Origin: a virus
DNA: 32,120 bases
Reading direction: 5' to 3' (one strand)
Virus record (IMG/VR): IMGVR_UViG_3300030399_000059
Span: 1 to 32,120 of that record
Shown one piece after another: positions 1-6,818 of this stretch. The notes below the pieces were generated by a model. The model saw only the letters and a list, made by a program, of their open reading frames with translations. It did no database searches and was not told the DNA's origin. The position numbers were made by a program, and so were the translations under genes. Every line of letters begins with the position of its first letter. The stretch's first letter is position 1.

Positions 1-31
1 GCGTCCAAAGAAATCCGTAGATGCTAACCAT
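1..31 (-). CDS. First codons of a minus-strand gene, cut by window start
   Basis: An ATG at 31-29 opens a frame reading MVSIYGFLWT before the window ends. It lies just downstream, in the minus direction, of a strong terminator, and a perfect -7 box (TACATTTG) stands 4 bases before the ATG, so a new transcription unit probably begins here after the head operon. Too little is visible to name the product. Confidence 0.35.
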   Translation of the reverse strand, partial: MVSIYGFLWT

Positions 32-35
32 TGAC

Positions 36-43
36 CAAATGTA
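36..43 (-). promoter_or_regulatory. Bacteroidetes-type -7 box next to a start codon
   Basis: On the minus strand TACATTTG fits TAnnTTTG exactly and is followed by GTCA and then ATG. A TTG lies 13 bases upstream, closer than the usual 19-21, so the -33 element is poor. If used, the transcript would be leaderless or nearly so. Confidence 0.4.
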
Positions 44-61
44 GTGAAATAATGCGCAAAT

Positions 62-89
62 AAAAAAGCGGGGTAACCAGCCCCGCTTT
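62..89 (-). terminator. Rho-independent terminator of the head operon
   Basis: A 9-bp stem (65-73 AAAGCGGGG with 81-89 CCCCGCTTT) has a 7-base loop. On the minus strand it runs into a T stretch made by the A run at 62-67. It lies about 25 bases past the stop of the 397-residue gene, so it closes that operon. Confidence 0.85.
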
Positions 90-113
90 AATCAAATAAA
101 AAACAATATAAAC

Positions 114-1307
114 CTAAACCAATTCTTCTACAGGGTACTTATCCGGATGTGTCGCCTTATACGCTGCGATATACTCCTTATTTTCCGTCCTTTCAAGGGC
201 CTGTTTTGTCGCCGGATGAATATTCGGATCGGTCAAATCTTCAATAGCAGCCCATTTAGCTACTTTTCCTTCAAGACCTTCTTTCTTCCGTATCTTCTCC
301 ATTATCAAAATGGCAAGTTCCATATTCATGGGCTTTGGCGGATTAAGGTCGTTTTTAATGACCTGTTTTATCTGCGAGGTGTCAACCGGCTTTTCTATCC
401 GGTCGCTTTCAAATGCCTCGTCATTCTGAGCGTTATCAAGTTTTGACTTTAAGTCGATGCCCTGCAACGCTTCGTTTACCTGGTCGGCATACAGATACCA
501 TTTTTCTGCCAAATGGTTCTTTATCTCTGCTGTCGGGTCCTGCCCAAACTGAATAGGCAATATTTCGTTTTTCAGCAAATACCACCGCTGCATACCGTTC
601 AGGTTCTTTAACACCAAAATGCCTTTGTCGATACATTGCTGTACTTTGCCGGAGAACACAATTTCCCGCGATTGGGCCTTGTTAAAAAATCCTGTGGGAT
701 CTGCATGAGCCAACGTTTTCAGATGTTTCTTCACCAGCGCCGGGGTCATATCATCCACACCCGCTATACCTAATCCTTTTGCAAGCGTTGCCAGCTGACT
801 GTCTGATTTTGCGTTGTTGCCCACGATAATACTCATGGCATTGATAACCTTTTCCTCACGATCCAGTTCCTCAACAGCCTCTGCGTTTTTATCCTGGTAA
901 CCATAAGCCTGCGACGCTCCTTCAACTTTGAAGGGACTATGCCGGCAAAGGGGATTTAAATACCAGTAAAGGAATTTAGAATCGTCGTTTTCTTCAAACT
1001 CTCCGTTTTCGGCGGGAAGCATCCAAATGGTTTTCGGCGTGTATAGCCATACGTTGTCCTTCACCTTCTTTTGGCTCATAGCCCAGCGTATCTCTACGTG
1101 CCTGCCAAGATGGGGGACATATATATTGTAAACAGCCTTTCCGCCTAAACTCTTATTGCTTCTTTTCGTGCCTTGCTTGTCGATGACAGCCACGTTCATT
1201 TGAAATTTCTTCCTGCGGGGAGCAGGGATTGAATGGGGATCAATTTTGAGGAACTCGCAAACAGCTTTTTTGCCGTTCATAACCTCGTTGTCTATATAAA
1301 TTGACAT
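114..1307 (-). CDS. Hypothetical phage protein downstream of the capsid gene
   Basis: A 397-residue soluble protein with no signal peptide or membrane segment. I do not recognise a family. The N-terminal third (about 1-130) is rich in aromatic and basic residues, the middle (about 140-215) is helical and charged, and the C-terminus is very Lys/Glu-rich. It is the last gene before a strong terminator and directly follows the capsid-like gene, so a head-associated or early morphogenesis role is likely from position only. A hairpin in the 75-base gap may set its level relative to the capsid gene. The ATG at 1307 is the first start in the frame. Confidence 0.8.
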   Translation of the reverse strand: MSIYIDNEVMNGKKAVCEFLKIDPHSIPAPRRKKFQMNVAVIDKQGTKRSNKSLGGKAVYNIYVPHLGRHVEIRWAMSQKKVKDNVWLYTPKTIWMLPAENGEFEENDDSKFLYWYLNPLCRHSPFKVEGASQAYGYQDKNAEAVEELDREEKVINAMSIIVGNNAKSDSQLATLAKGLGIAGVDDMTPALVKKHLKTLAHADPTGFFNKAQSREIVFSGKVQQCIDKGILVLKNLNGMQRWYLLKNEILPIQFGQDPTAEIKNHLAEKWYLYADQVNEALQGIDLKSKLDNAQNDEAFESDRIEKPVDTSQIKQVIKNDLNPPKPMNMELAILIMEKIRKKEGLEGKVAKWAAIEDLTDPNIHPATKQALERTENKEYIAAYKATHPDKYPVEELV

Positions 1308-1333
1308 GTTTTTATGTTTTAGTTGGAAATAAT

Positions 1334-1364
1334 GCCCGTAGCGTTGATTAATTCCGCTACGGGC
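1334..1364 (-). other. Perfect 10-bp intercistronic hairpin
   Basis: 1334-1343 (GCCCGTAGCG) pairs perfectly with 1355-1364 around an 11-base loop. It sits between the capsid-like gene and the 397-residue gene. The minus-strand sequence after the stem (ATTATTTCC) is only weakly T-rich, so it may be a partial terminator or an mRNA-stabilising structure that keeps capsid message above the downstream gene. Confidence 0.6.
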
Positions 1365-1382
1365 TTAAATTGGGTTAATGAT

Positions 1383-2852
1383 TTATTGCGGCACTATCTT
1401 TATCATCTGGTTGCCGAGACTAAAGTCGCCGCCAAGTTCCGACGTGATATCCATCTGGTAGGCGTCAAGCGAGCTTGTCGCCCTTGCCTTCACCGGCGCA
1501 CCACCTGTCCAGCTTACAGACATTTCGCGGGAATACCCCTGTAATGCCTTGTACTTGTAACCGATGGTTGGAGCCATGTTATTCTCATAACCTTCCGGGT
1601 TGTTATACGCTTCGACAGGCAGGGCAAAACCGGTGTTTATCCAGCTATAGCCGATTGTACCAGCTCCCTGAATTTCATCAAGTTCCTGCTGGTGCTTCAT
1701 CAGGAAGTGATAGCTGTTTTTAGACAGTCCGGAGAACTGCAGCCACAGGAAGAAGTCTTTCGGGTCGTTCATCCCCATGCTGGCCGCGTCAAACTTAAAC
1801 GGCCATGTTTCAGACGCGTATTTGAACGAGGTGTAATCCATATAATCCTTTAGCGTATTATCAATCTGCGAATGCAGGTTATATGCCATTGGCATAAGGA
1901 TGTTTTTGGAGGCAATCATTTCCCGGTTGAAAATCTCTCCCAAAGCATCAAAGTCGTCCATATCGAACTGGCCTACAGGATAAGGCAACTGGTTACCATA
2001 GGTGGTAACATAATTGTCCAGGCCCTGTGTGGTGCCGATAGGGGTATTGATGCCTGTGGCATCTGAAATTGCAAGCAGGTTGTTATTTTGCTGACCAAAG
2101 AACAAGGCTTTGGAGATGCGGGAAAAATGCAACTTATCGGTAGCGTCGCCGCCTAAGATAAGCAATGAACCCTCGTCACCCTCCACATTGCGGAAAGGCA
2201 TTTTGTTGGTTGCCGATGTACCCGATTCACCAAAGTTTGATTTGATGATTTGGGTGTTGTTGGACCAGCGGTAAACGCGGGGGATTTTGGGTTTCGCGCC
2301 GTATGTTCCTTCCGCAAATGCGTTGTCAGAAATCCAGTAACGACCGCCCGCTAATAACCTTGTTGCAAGGTCAACGGTGGTTTGTAACGGCTGTACGGTA
2401 ACAAGGAACGGATTGGCGGTCATATTCACACCACCTTTTATCACCTGCGCTTTGGTATTATCGGGGAAGGTGATAATATCCATTTCGGCAAGGTACGAGA
2501 ACACCCCGGTAACATTCCCCGGCATGGTGTTGGTGTACATGGAGGTGGGATCGAGGCTGAAAGTCACATTTGTACCCGGGCCTGTTGAGGCGGTTGTAAT
2601 AGCGCCGACAAGGAAGTTATTGATGATCCAATCTAATTCCCAGTGGGCGAAGGTAGGGCCGATCAGTGGGCTTCCGAGGCCGAGTTCACGGAGCATGTGA
2701 TAAAAGTTCTTCTGGTAATTATGCCGGGACATCAAATCCTTACGGACTTGCGGAATATCTGCGGCGAGTTGCCACGCCGTAAATAACCCCTGGCTGGCCT
2801 CCGCCTGTATGGCGGTAGGGCTGGTTGCGTATTGATATGCTGGAGCAGACAT
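1383..2852 (-). CDS. Probable major capsid protein
   Basis: 489 residues, within the usual size for a HK97-fold or crAss-like capsid subunit. It is rich in Gly, Asn, Thr and aromatics and has no membrane segment, as expected of a shell protein. It follows a scaffold-like gene by 33 bases, with portal and terminase genes upstream on the same strand, which is the classic head-gene order. Visible landmarks are GPTFAHWELDWIINN near residue 65 and many short Gly-rich turns. I identify it from size, composition and position, not from a diagnostic motif; a different major virion protein remains possible. Confidence 0.7.
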   Translation of the reverse strand: MSAPAYQYATSPTAIQAEASQGLFTAWQLAADIPQVRKDLMSRHNYQKNFYHMLRELGLGSPLIGPTFAHWELDWIINNFLVGAITTASTGPGTNVTFSLDPTSMYTNTMPGNVTGVFSYLAEMDIITFPDNTKAQVIKGGVNMTANPFLVTVQPLQTTVDLATRLLAGGRYWISDNAFAEGTYGAKPKIPRVYRWSNNTQIIKSNFGESGTSATNKMPFRNVEGDEGSLLILGGDATDKLHFSRISKALFFGQQNNNLLAISDATGINTPIGTTQGLDNYVTTYGNQLPYPVGQFDMDDFDALGEIFNREMIASKNILMPMAYNLHSQIDNTLKDYMDYTSFKYASETWPFKFDAASMGMNDPKDFFLWLQFSGLSKNSYHFLMKHQQELDEIQGAGTIGYSWINTGFALPVEAYNNPEGYENNMAPTIGYKYKALQGYSREMSVSWTGGAPVKARATSSLDAYQMDITSELGGDFSLGNQMIKIVPQ

Positions 2853-2885
2853 TTGTTAATTTTTTAAATAAGGTTAATAATTCTG

Positions 2886-4043
2886 TTATAACCCAAGTGT
2901 TGACCGGATATTGGCGGCTCGCTTTTCCTGTGAGGTTGTCGCAACATTCGGATTGTTTTTACCCCTGTCAGGATTGCCTGTTGACGGGTTGTCATAAGAC
3001 GCCCGTACTTGCAGTTCCCGTTGGTTTGCCGCCTCAATTACCCACTTCTCTCCGTTTTGTATCCATGCCGAATTTTTGATGAAGGCAGCTATTTTAGCCT
3101 TGCCATCTTCATTCGGCTTAATGTCAAAGTTGCGAACATAGTCGAGGGTCGCGTTTGTAAGGGCAATCTTTTGCTCGTCGCTGATTGGAAGATCAATCTT
3201 AACGGCCTTGTCACCTTCCTGCCCGTTTATGGAGAAACCTTTAAACGCTAAGGCAAGCACTTCGGTGGCCACATTTTTTGCTATGGGTTCTACCTGGGCT
3301 ATACGCTGCGCGTTTTGCTGCTCAAACAACTGCTGTTGCTGTGCCGCTTTGTCCTCTGGTGTCGCTGAAACTTCGGCTTTATAAGTCTTTAAAAACTCAC
3401 GGTCTACTGTGCTGTCAACCTTCAAGGCGATTTTAGCAGATGGAGAAAGTTCAGCGGTTGGGTTTTCGGGGTCTACCTCATACTTGTCGTACAGATACTG
3501 TTTCGCTTCTTCAGGTGTCAGGCCGTGTTTGAGTTGCAGGGCAAGAGAACTTGCGTCAAGCGCCTCAAGCGTGTCCAACGACGGAATACGGTTTAAAAGT
3601 GTGAAAGCGCTGATTTGGCTTTCGGAAGCGCCGGAACGGGTTAAGTCATTGAGTTTTTGAATGTACTCGTTGGCGAACGGATTGGCTTCTGCCTTACTCT
3701 TTAATTCGGCGTTTTCTCTTTCAAAGGTCTGTATCCGGCTTTCCAAGTCGGGCAGAACTTTAGCGCGATCTAAAAGAGCCACAAGCTCGTCTTTACTCTT
3801 TACTGCTCCACCTGTACTCCGTACAAGTTCTTCGTCAAGATTAAATTGAGGTTGTGCCGCTGCACCCGTTGGTGCTGGGGTATTTTCGGCGGCTGGCGCT
3901 GCTGCGCCGGGGGCCGGGGTATTGGGTTGTTGTTCGGTTGGTGCCGGCGTGTTGGCGGCGGGAGTATTGGGGTTATTAGGTAGTTCAATGGCGTTTTCTG
4001 TACCTTCCATTGTCTTAGCATACTGCTCTGCGGTTAAAGCCAT
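2886..4043 (-). CDS. Probable capsid scaffold / head assembly protein
   Basis: I place the start at the ATG at 4043 (MALTAEQYAKTMEG), giving 385 residues. A longer frame reaches 4100, but its first 19 residues overlap regulatory DNA. Residues about 20-70 form an Ala/Pro/Thr/Asn-rich linker with repeated NTPAP and TPAPT motifs. This is followed by a predicted coiled coil (about 85-135, with DLESRIQTFERENAELKSK) and a mixed C-terminal domain ending in STLGL. An acidic, disordered and coiled-coil protein immediately before the capsid gene is typical of scaffolds. No protease motif is visible, so scaffold processing, if any, is unassigned. Confidence 0.6.
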   Translation of the reverse strand: MALTAEQYAKTMEGTENAIELPNNPNTPAANTPAPTEQQPNTPAPGAAAPAAENTPAPTGAAAQPQFNLDEELVRSTGGAVKSKDELVALLDRAKVLPDLESRIQTFERENAELKSKAEANPFANEYIQKLNDLTRSGASESQISAFTLLNRIPSLDTLEALDASSLALQLKHGLTPEEAKQYLYDKYEVDPENPTAELSPSAKIALKVDSTVDREFLKTYKAEVSATPEDKAAQQQQLFEQQNAQRIAQVEPIAKNVATEVLALAFKGFSINGQEGDKAVKIDLPISDEQKIALTNATLDYVRNFDIKPNEDGKAKIAAFIKNSAWIQNGEKWVIEAANQRELQVRASYDNPSTGNPDRGKNNPNVATTSQEKRAANIRSTLGL

Positions 4044-4097
4044 AAGTCGATTTTTTTCTACCGTAAAATTAATTGGATAGTACCATTTTAGTTTACA

Positions 4098-4122
4098 CAA
4101 TTAGGTTATACCAATTAGGTTA
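4098..4122 (+). repeat. Two direct repeats CAATTAGGTTA, candidate operator
   Basis: CAATTAGGTTA occurs at 4098-4108 and again at 4112-4122, 14 bp centre to centre. The pair lies between the divergent scaffold gene (start 4043) and the XRE gene (start 4142). A half-good -7 box (TATTTTCG) follows at about 4124-4131. Paired direct repeats here fit a binding site for the neighbouring XRE protein. Confidence 0.5.
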
Positions 4123-4141
4123 CATATTTTCGTTTCCCAAT

Positions 4142-4339
4142 ATGGACATGAAACTTATTGGAACCCAAATTCGTGAGGCAAGAATAGCGCACGGGTTTAA
4201 AAATCAGGCTCAATTGGCCGTAAAACTCAATATGTCAGTCAATACTTTATCGGGCATTGAAAGTGGCCGAAAAAAAGGAACAAGAACTGAAATATTGCGC
4301 GTAATTGGCGAAGAACTTAATATAAAGTTTGAAATATGA
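4142..4339 (+). CDS. XRE/Cro-type helix-turn-helix regulator
   Basis: Start chosen at the ATG at 4142 (MDMKLIG; the ATG at 4148 is equally possible), giving 65 residues. It is almost all one HTH_3 domain: QIREARIAHGFKNQAQLA holds the first helices, and VKLNMSVNTLSGIESGRKK is the recognition turn with the usual S..T.SxIExGR pattern. It probably binds the direct repeats just upstream, controlling its own cassette and perhaps the divergent scaffold-capsid promoter. Its stop overlaps the next start as ATGA. Confidence 0.85.
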   Translation: MDMKLIGTQIREARIAHGFKNQAQLAVKLNMSVNTLSGIESGRKKGTRTEILRVIGEELNIKFEI

Positions 4340-4464
4340 AATCACTTTTCTGTATTTTTTTCAACCACAACTGGCTTATTTACCGCTTCGCCAAACGGCG
4401 TATCTGCGCAAGGTGCGGTAAAAAGGAAATATTGGTTAAGGGTATATGGGTTATAACACGATAA
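4336..4464 (+). CDS. 42-residue zinc-knuckle-like miniprotein
   Basis: The ATG overlaps the stop of the XRE gene (ATGA), showing translational coupling. The product MKSLFCIFFNHNW... carries a C-x2-C pair (ICARCGKKE), an upstream His-Asn-Trp and a C-terminal Trp, the layout of many tiny phage zinc-ribbon proteins. Function unknown; binding of nucleic acid or protein is plausible. Confidence 0.65.
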   Translation: MKSLFCIFFNHNWLIYRFAKRRICARCGKKEILVKGIWVITR

Positions 4465-4468
4465 AATT

Positions 4469-4678
4469 ATGAATGCTGAAAAACACATCGTAACAATCCC
4501 GATAGCGGATTATATGGAACTTTTAAAAGCGGGTGACCTAATAGGTCTTATTAAAATGGATACCACAAGCGACATGTGGCACCTACTTGACGGTGCTATA
4601 CGCAAGGATAATCTATTAAGACATGGGAAAGATACTGGTTTATCACCAAGAGTCGAGTTTTACTATAGATATATATGA
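4469..4678 (+). CDS. Small hypothetical protein
   Basis: 69 residues starting 4 bases after the zinc-knuckle gene. It opens MNAEKHIVTIPIADYMELLKAGD, which resembles an amphipathic strand-helix start, and the rest is polar. Its stop overlaps the next ATG (ATGA). I recognise no family. It belongs to the tightly packed plus-strand cassette. Confidence 0.7.
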   Translation: MNAEKHIVTIPIADYMELLKAGDLIGLIKMDTTSDMWHLLDGAIRKDNLLRHGKDTGLSPRVEFYYRYI

Positions 4679-4938
4679 ACACACAAAAAACCTTTAAATA
4701 CGTTGAAAGGCTTACTAATCTTTTTCCGTTAATTGAAAAAATAGCCTATTGCGGATTTCTTAACATCAAAATAAGTCACCCAAATGTTTTCATTTACATT
4801 CCGTTCAAGGAAATACCGATAGCGGAAAAAGAAATATCAGAATATTGGGTTGAATCACATAAACAATTTAAAATGTTCGGATATACCGTAAAATTTTTAC
4901 CAATAGAAACAATGTATGAACACCAAACAAATATTTAA
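4675..4938 (+). CDS. Small hypothetical protein
   Basis: 87 residues, Lys/Ile/Phe-rich, no signal or membrane segment. An alternating hydrophobic stretch (LNIKISHPNVFIYIPF) suggests a small beta sheet. Coupled to the gene before by an ATGA overlap, it overlaps the next gene by 23 bases. Function unknown. Confidence 0.7.
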   Translation: MNTQKTFKYVERLTNLFPLIEKIAYCGFLNIKISHPNVFIYIPFKEIPIAEKEISEYWVESHKQFKMFGYTVKFLPIETMYEHQTNI

Positions 4939-5608
4939 AAACCAGGATTTATTTTCATGGGTGTACCTTGACGAACCGATAACAGCGCCCTATCAGCTAC
5001 AGGTAGCCTTTAACAGCGATTTTCGGAACGAGATAAGACGCGACATCGAAAGCCGTCCCGAAGTCCGTATAGACCCGGAAAAATATGCTGAATACCAATT
5101 AAGCATTGAAGTTGGTAAACAGTTTTTCTATACAGCCTTTATCCGGGTGATGCCCTATAAAACCCGTATAGCGTTTTTGGATTGGCAACTTGAGCAATGT
5201 GACCAAAAAACAACTTTTTTATACAGGGTTGAAAGTTTATCACAAGTTGACTACTGGTACAGTTTCGGCGAACACTCTTTTTACAATCCAGCCGTAGAAG
5301 AAATAATTGGCGATTGGTGCGTGGCTAAACATTTGGGCAAAGAACCAAAACAACGCCCTGTTATGGAAGTAATAAAAGGCGACATGGCTATGCCTGCTCC
5401 GGAAATAATTAAACCAAAGCCCAATAAAAAACAACTTATTGCGCTGGTGAAACTGATAACCAATAAAATTCCTATTTCGGCTTGTGAAGAATTTGAAACT
5501 ACCGGGCTTATGCGTTATGAGGGCCCTAACCAATACGCATTTAACACTTTCGCCCTTGAAGAAAAAACAGAAGAAGAATTAACCGCCCTTTATGAAAAAT
5601 ATAAATAA
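4916..5608 (+). CDS. Hypothetical cassette protein, 230 residues
   Basis: The largest gene of the plus-strand cassette. The N-terminal part (about 1-150) is rich in aromatic residues and looks like a compact alpha/beta domain. A Lys/Pro linker (IIKPKPNKK, about 162-170) leads to a short helical C-terminal domain ending in a Glu-rich helix. I recognise no family. Its start overlaps the previous gene by 23 bases and its last base is the first base of the next start codon, so it is translated as part of the operon. Confidence 0.75.
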   Translation: MNTKQIFKNQDLFSWVYLDEPITAPYQLQVAFNSDFRNEIRRDIESRPEVRIDPEKYAEYQLSIEVGKQFFYTAFIRVMPYKTRIAFLDWQLEQCDQKTTFLYRVESLSQVDYWYSFGEHSFYNPAVEEIIGDWCVAKHLGKEPKQRPVMEVIKGDMAMPAPEIIKPKPNKKQLIALVKLITNKIPISACEEFETTGLMRYEGPNQYAFNTFALEEKTEEELTALYEKYK

Positions 5609-5892
5609 TGGCACAAAAAATATTCCCCGAATTTATTGAGCAAGATGGGTTTTTTGAAACCGATTTACGCTTTTTGTCCGAAGATGGATGGTATTTTTCT
5701 AAAGTAAAATACAGAGGTGACATAACTGGATTTATTAAGGAAGTTTACATTGTAATTATCATGCACAAATATTCCCCAGAGTTAAAATCGGTAATTGGAC
5801 AACCGATTTACACTATCGACACTAATCAAGAGTCCGAAATAAGTAGATTAATAAATACCTATTTCCCTTTACTAAAAGCAATCGACAAATGA
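5608..5892 (+). CDS. Small hypothetical protein next to groES-like gene
   Basis: 94 residues. Begins MAQKIFPEFIEQDGFFETDLRF. The middle has a strand-rich stretch (WYFSKVKYRGDITGFIKEVYIVII). Not recognised. Overlaps the stop of the previous gene and runs into the GroES-like gene with an ATGA overlap, so the two are probably co-translated. Confidence 0.7.
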   Translation: MAQKIFPEFIEQDGFFETDLRFLSEDGWYFSKVKYRGDITGFIKEVYIVIIMHKYSPELKSVIGQPIYTIDTNQESEISRLINTYFPLLKAIDK

Positions 5893-6143
5893 TTAAATTA
5901 ATAGGTAACCGCGTAATTATAGCAAGAGAACGCCCCATTGAAAAAACACTTCACGGCGTGTATCTGCCGGAGCAGTCACAGGACACGCGCAACGTGGGCC
6001 TTGTGATTGAAATAGGTGATACCGTGCCGGTAAAATACCTTCACCAACGGGTAATATTTCCCCCTATGGTTGGCGAGGAAATGATTTATGAAGGTGTAGA
6101 ATCTGTTCTTTTGTTTTATCCCGAGATAATTGCACTTTTGTAA
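5889..6143 (+). CDS. Single-domain GroES/Cpn10-like co-chaperonin
   Basis: 84 residues, slightly shorter than the 95 or so of host GroES, and readable along its whole length as a Cpn10 domain. It has the opening strand IGNRVIIARE, then GVYLPEQSQ where the mobile loop ends, then the central NVGLVIEIGD strand, HQRVIFPP as the vG-D-Vlf strand, and the closing SVLLFYPEIIALL that matches the family ending YLI.reddIlAii. Cpn10 caps GroEL; T4 gp31 is a phage example needed for capsid folding. A second, two-domain GroES-like protein is encoded at 11941-12732. The mobile loop is short, so binding to host GroEL is an inference. Confidence 0.8.
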   Translation: MIKLIGNRVIIARERPIEKTLHGVYLPEQSQDTRNVGLVIEIGDTVPVKYLHQRVIFPPMVGEEMIYEGVESVLLFYPEIIALL

Positions 6144-6172
6144 ATCAATTCACTTCTTTAAAAATTAAAAAC

Positions 6173-6688
6173 ATGCCCGACGAAAACGGCAACCTGCTAC
6201 CCGGTGATGAAGGGTATGTTGCACCAGCTGAAGAAAATCCGCCTATTGAAGGTGATGAAACCAATCCGCCGAACAATCCCGATATAGTTAATGAAGCGGC
6301 GACGGTTCCCGAACAAAACCAGGAAGTATCGGAATACGATGCGGCAAAATCGAAGTTTGCCGAATTATTCGCAACATGGAACACCATTGACCTTAACGAG
6401 CGAGAAACAGATGCGTTCCTGTCCCTACGCGAAGAATTAACCCGGCTATATGAAATTATTCAACGTTACGAAAACCCCCAACCGGAGCAACCGGTCGTTG
6501 ATAACGCGGCGTCCGTTGAAACCGAACAACCGCTTGTTGAAACGCCTGTAGTAAAAACCTTCAGGACTGAAAAACCGGGAAATATCAATGTTTTTGGAAA
6601 TGAAAGGTATTTTGGCAGCGATGTCGTTAACCCGGATAATCCATTAATGACGGTTGGAGAGCGGAATCACGAAAGAGAAAATCATTAA
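6173..6688 (+). CDS. Acidic low-complexity protein, end of cassette
   Basis: 171 residues, rich in Glu, Pro and Asn and probably largely disordered. There is one helical stretch (about 65-105, AKSKFAELFATWNTIDLNERETDAF and following). No signal peptide. It ends the plus-strand cassette about 100 bases before a strong terminator. The composition recalls the N-terminal linker of the scaffold-like protein at 2886, but I see no clear homology. Function unknown. Confidence 0.65.
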   Translation: MPDENGNLLPGDEGYVAPAEENPPIEGDETNPPNNPDIVNEAATVPEQNQEVSEYDAAKSKFAELFATWNTIDLNERETDAFLSLREELTRLYEIIQRYENPQPEQPVVDNAASVETEQPLVETPVVKTFRTEKPGNINVFGNERYFGSDVVNPDNPLMTVGERNHERENH

Positions 6689-6711
6689 GATTATAAAACG
6701 CCCGGACTGAT

Positions 6712-6726
6712 TGGTTCGAATCCACT
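6712..6726 (+). other. tRNA T-arm-like remnant (15-base match to the tRNA at 30137)
   Basis: TGGTTCGAATCCACT is identical to the T-arm of the tRNA gene at 30243-30257. Here the flanks do not form an acceptor or D arm, and the T stem has one mismatch, so this is at most a decayed tRNA end or recombination scar between the cassette's last gene and its terminator. Confidence 0.35.
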
Positions 6727-6793
6727 AATACAAAGATGGTATCTTGGAAAGGTGTAGGGCTGGCAGGATAGGATACTCAAAACTGCACATTTT

Positions 6794-6818
6794 ACCCGGC
6801 TAATAACCGGGTTTTTTT
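6794..6818 (+). terminator. Rho-independent terminator of the plus-strand cassette
   Basis: ACCCGG (6794-6799) pairs with CCGGGT (6807-6812) around a 7-base loop and is followed by seven T. It ends the 4142-6688 operon and touches the 3' end of the convergent portal gene. It has no T run on the minus strand, so minus-strand readthrough is not blocked. Confidence 0.85.
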
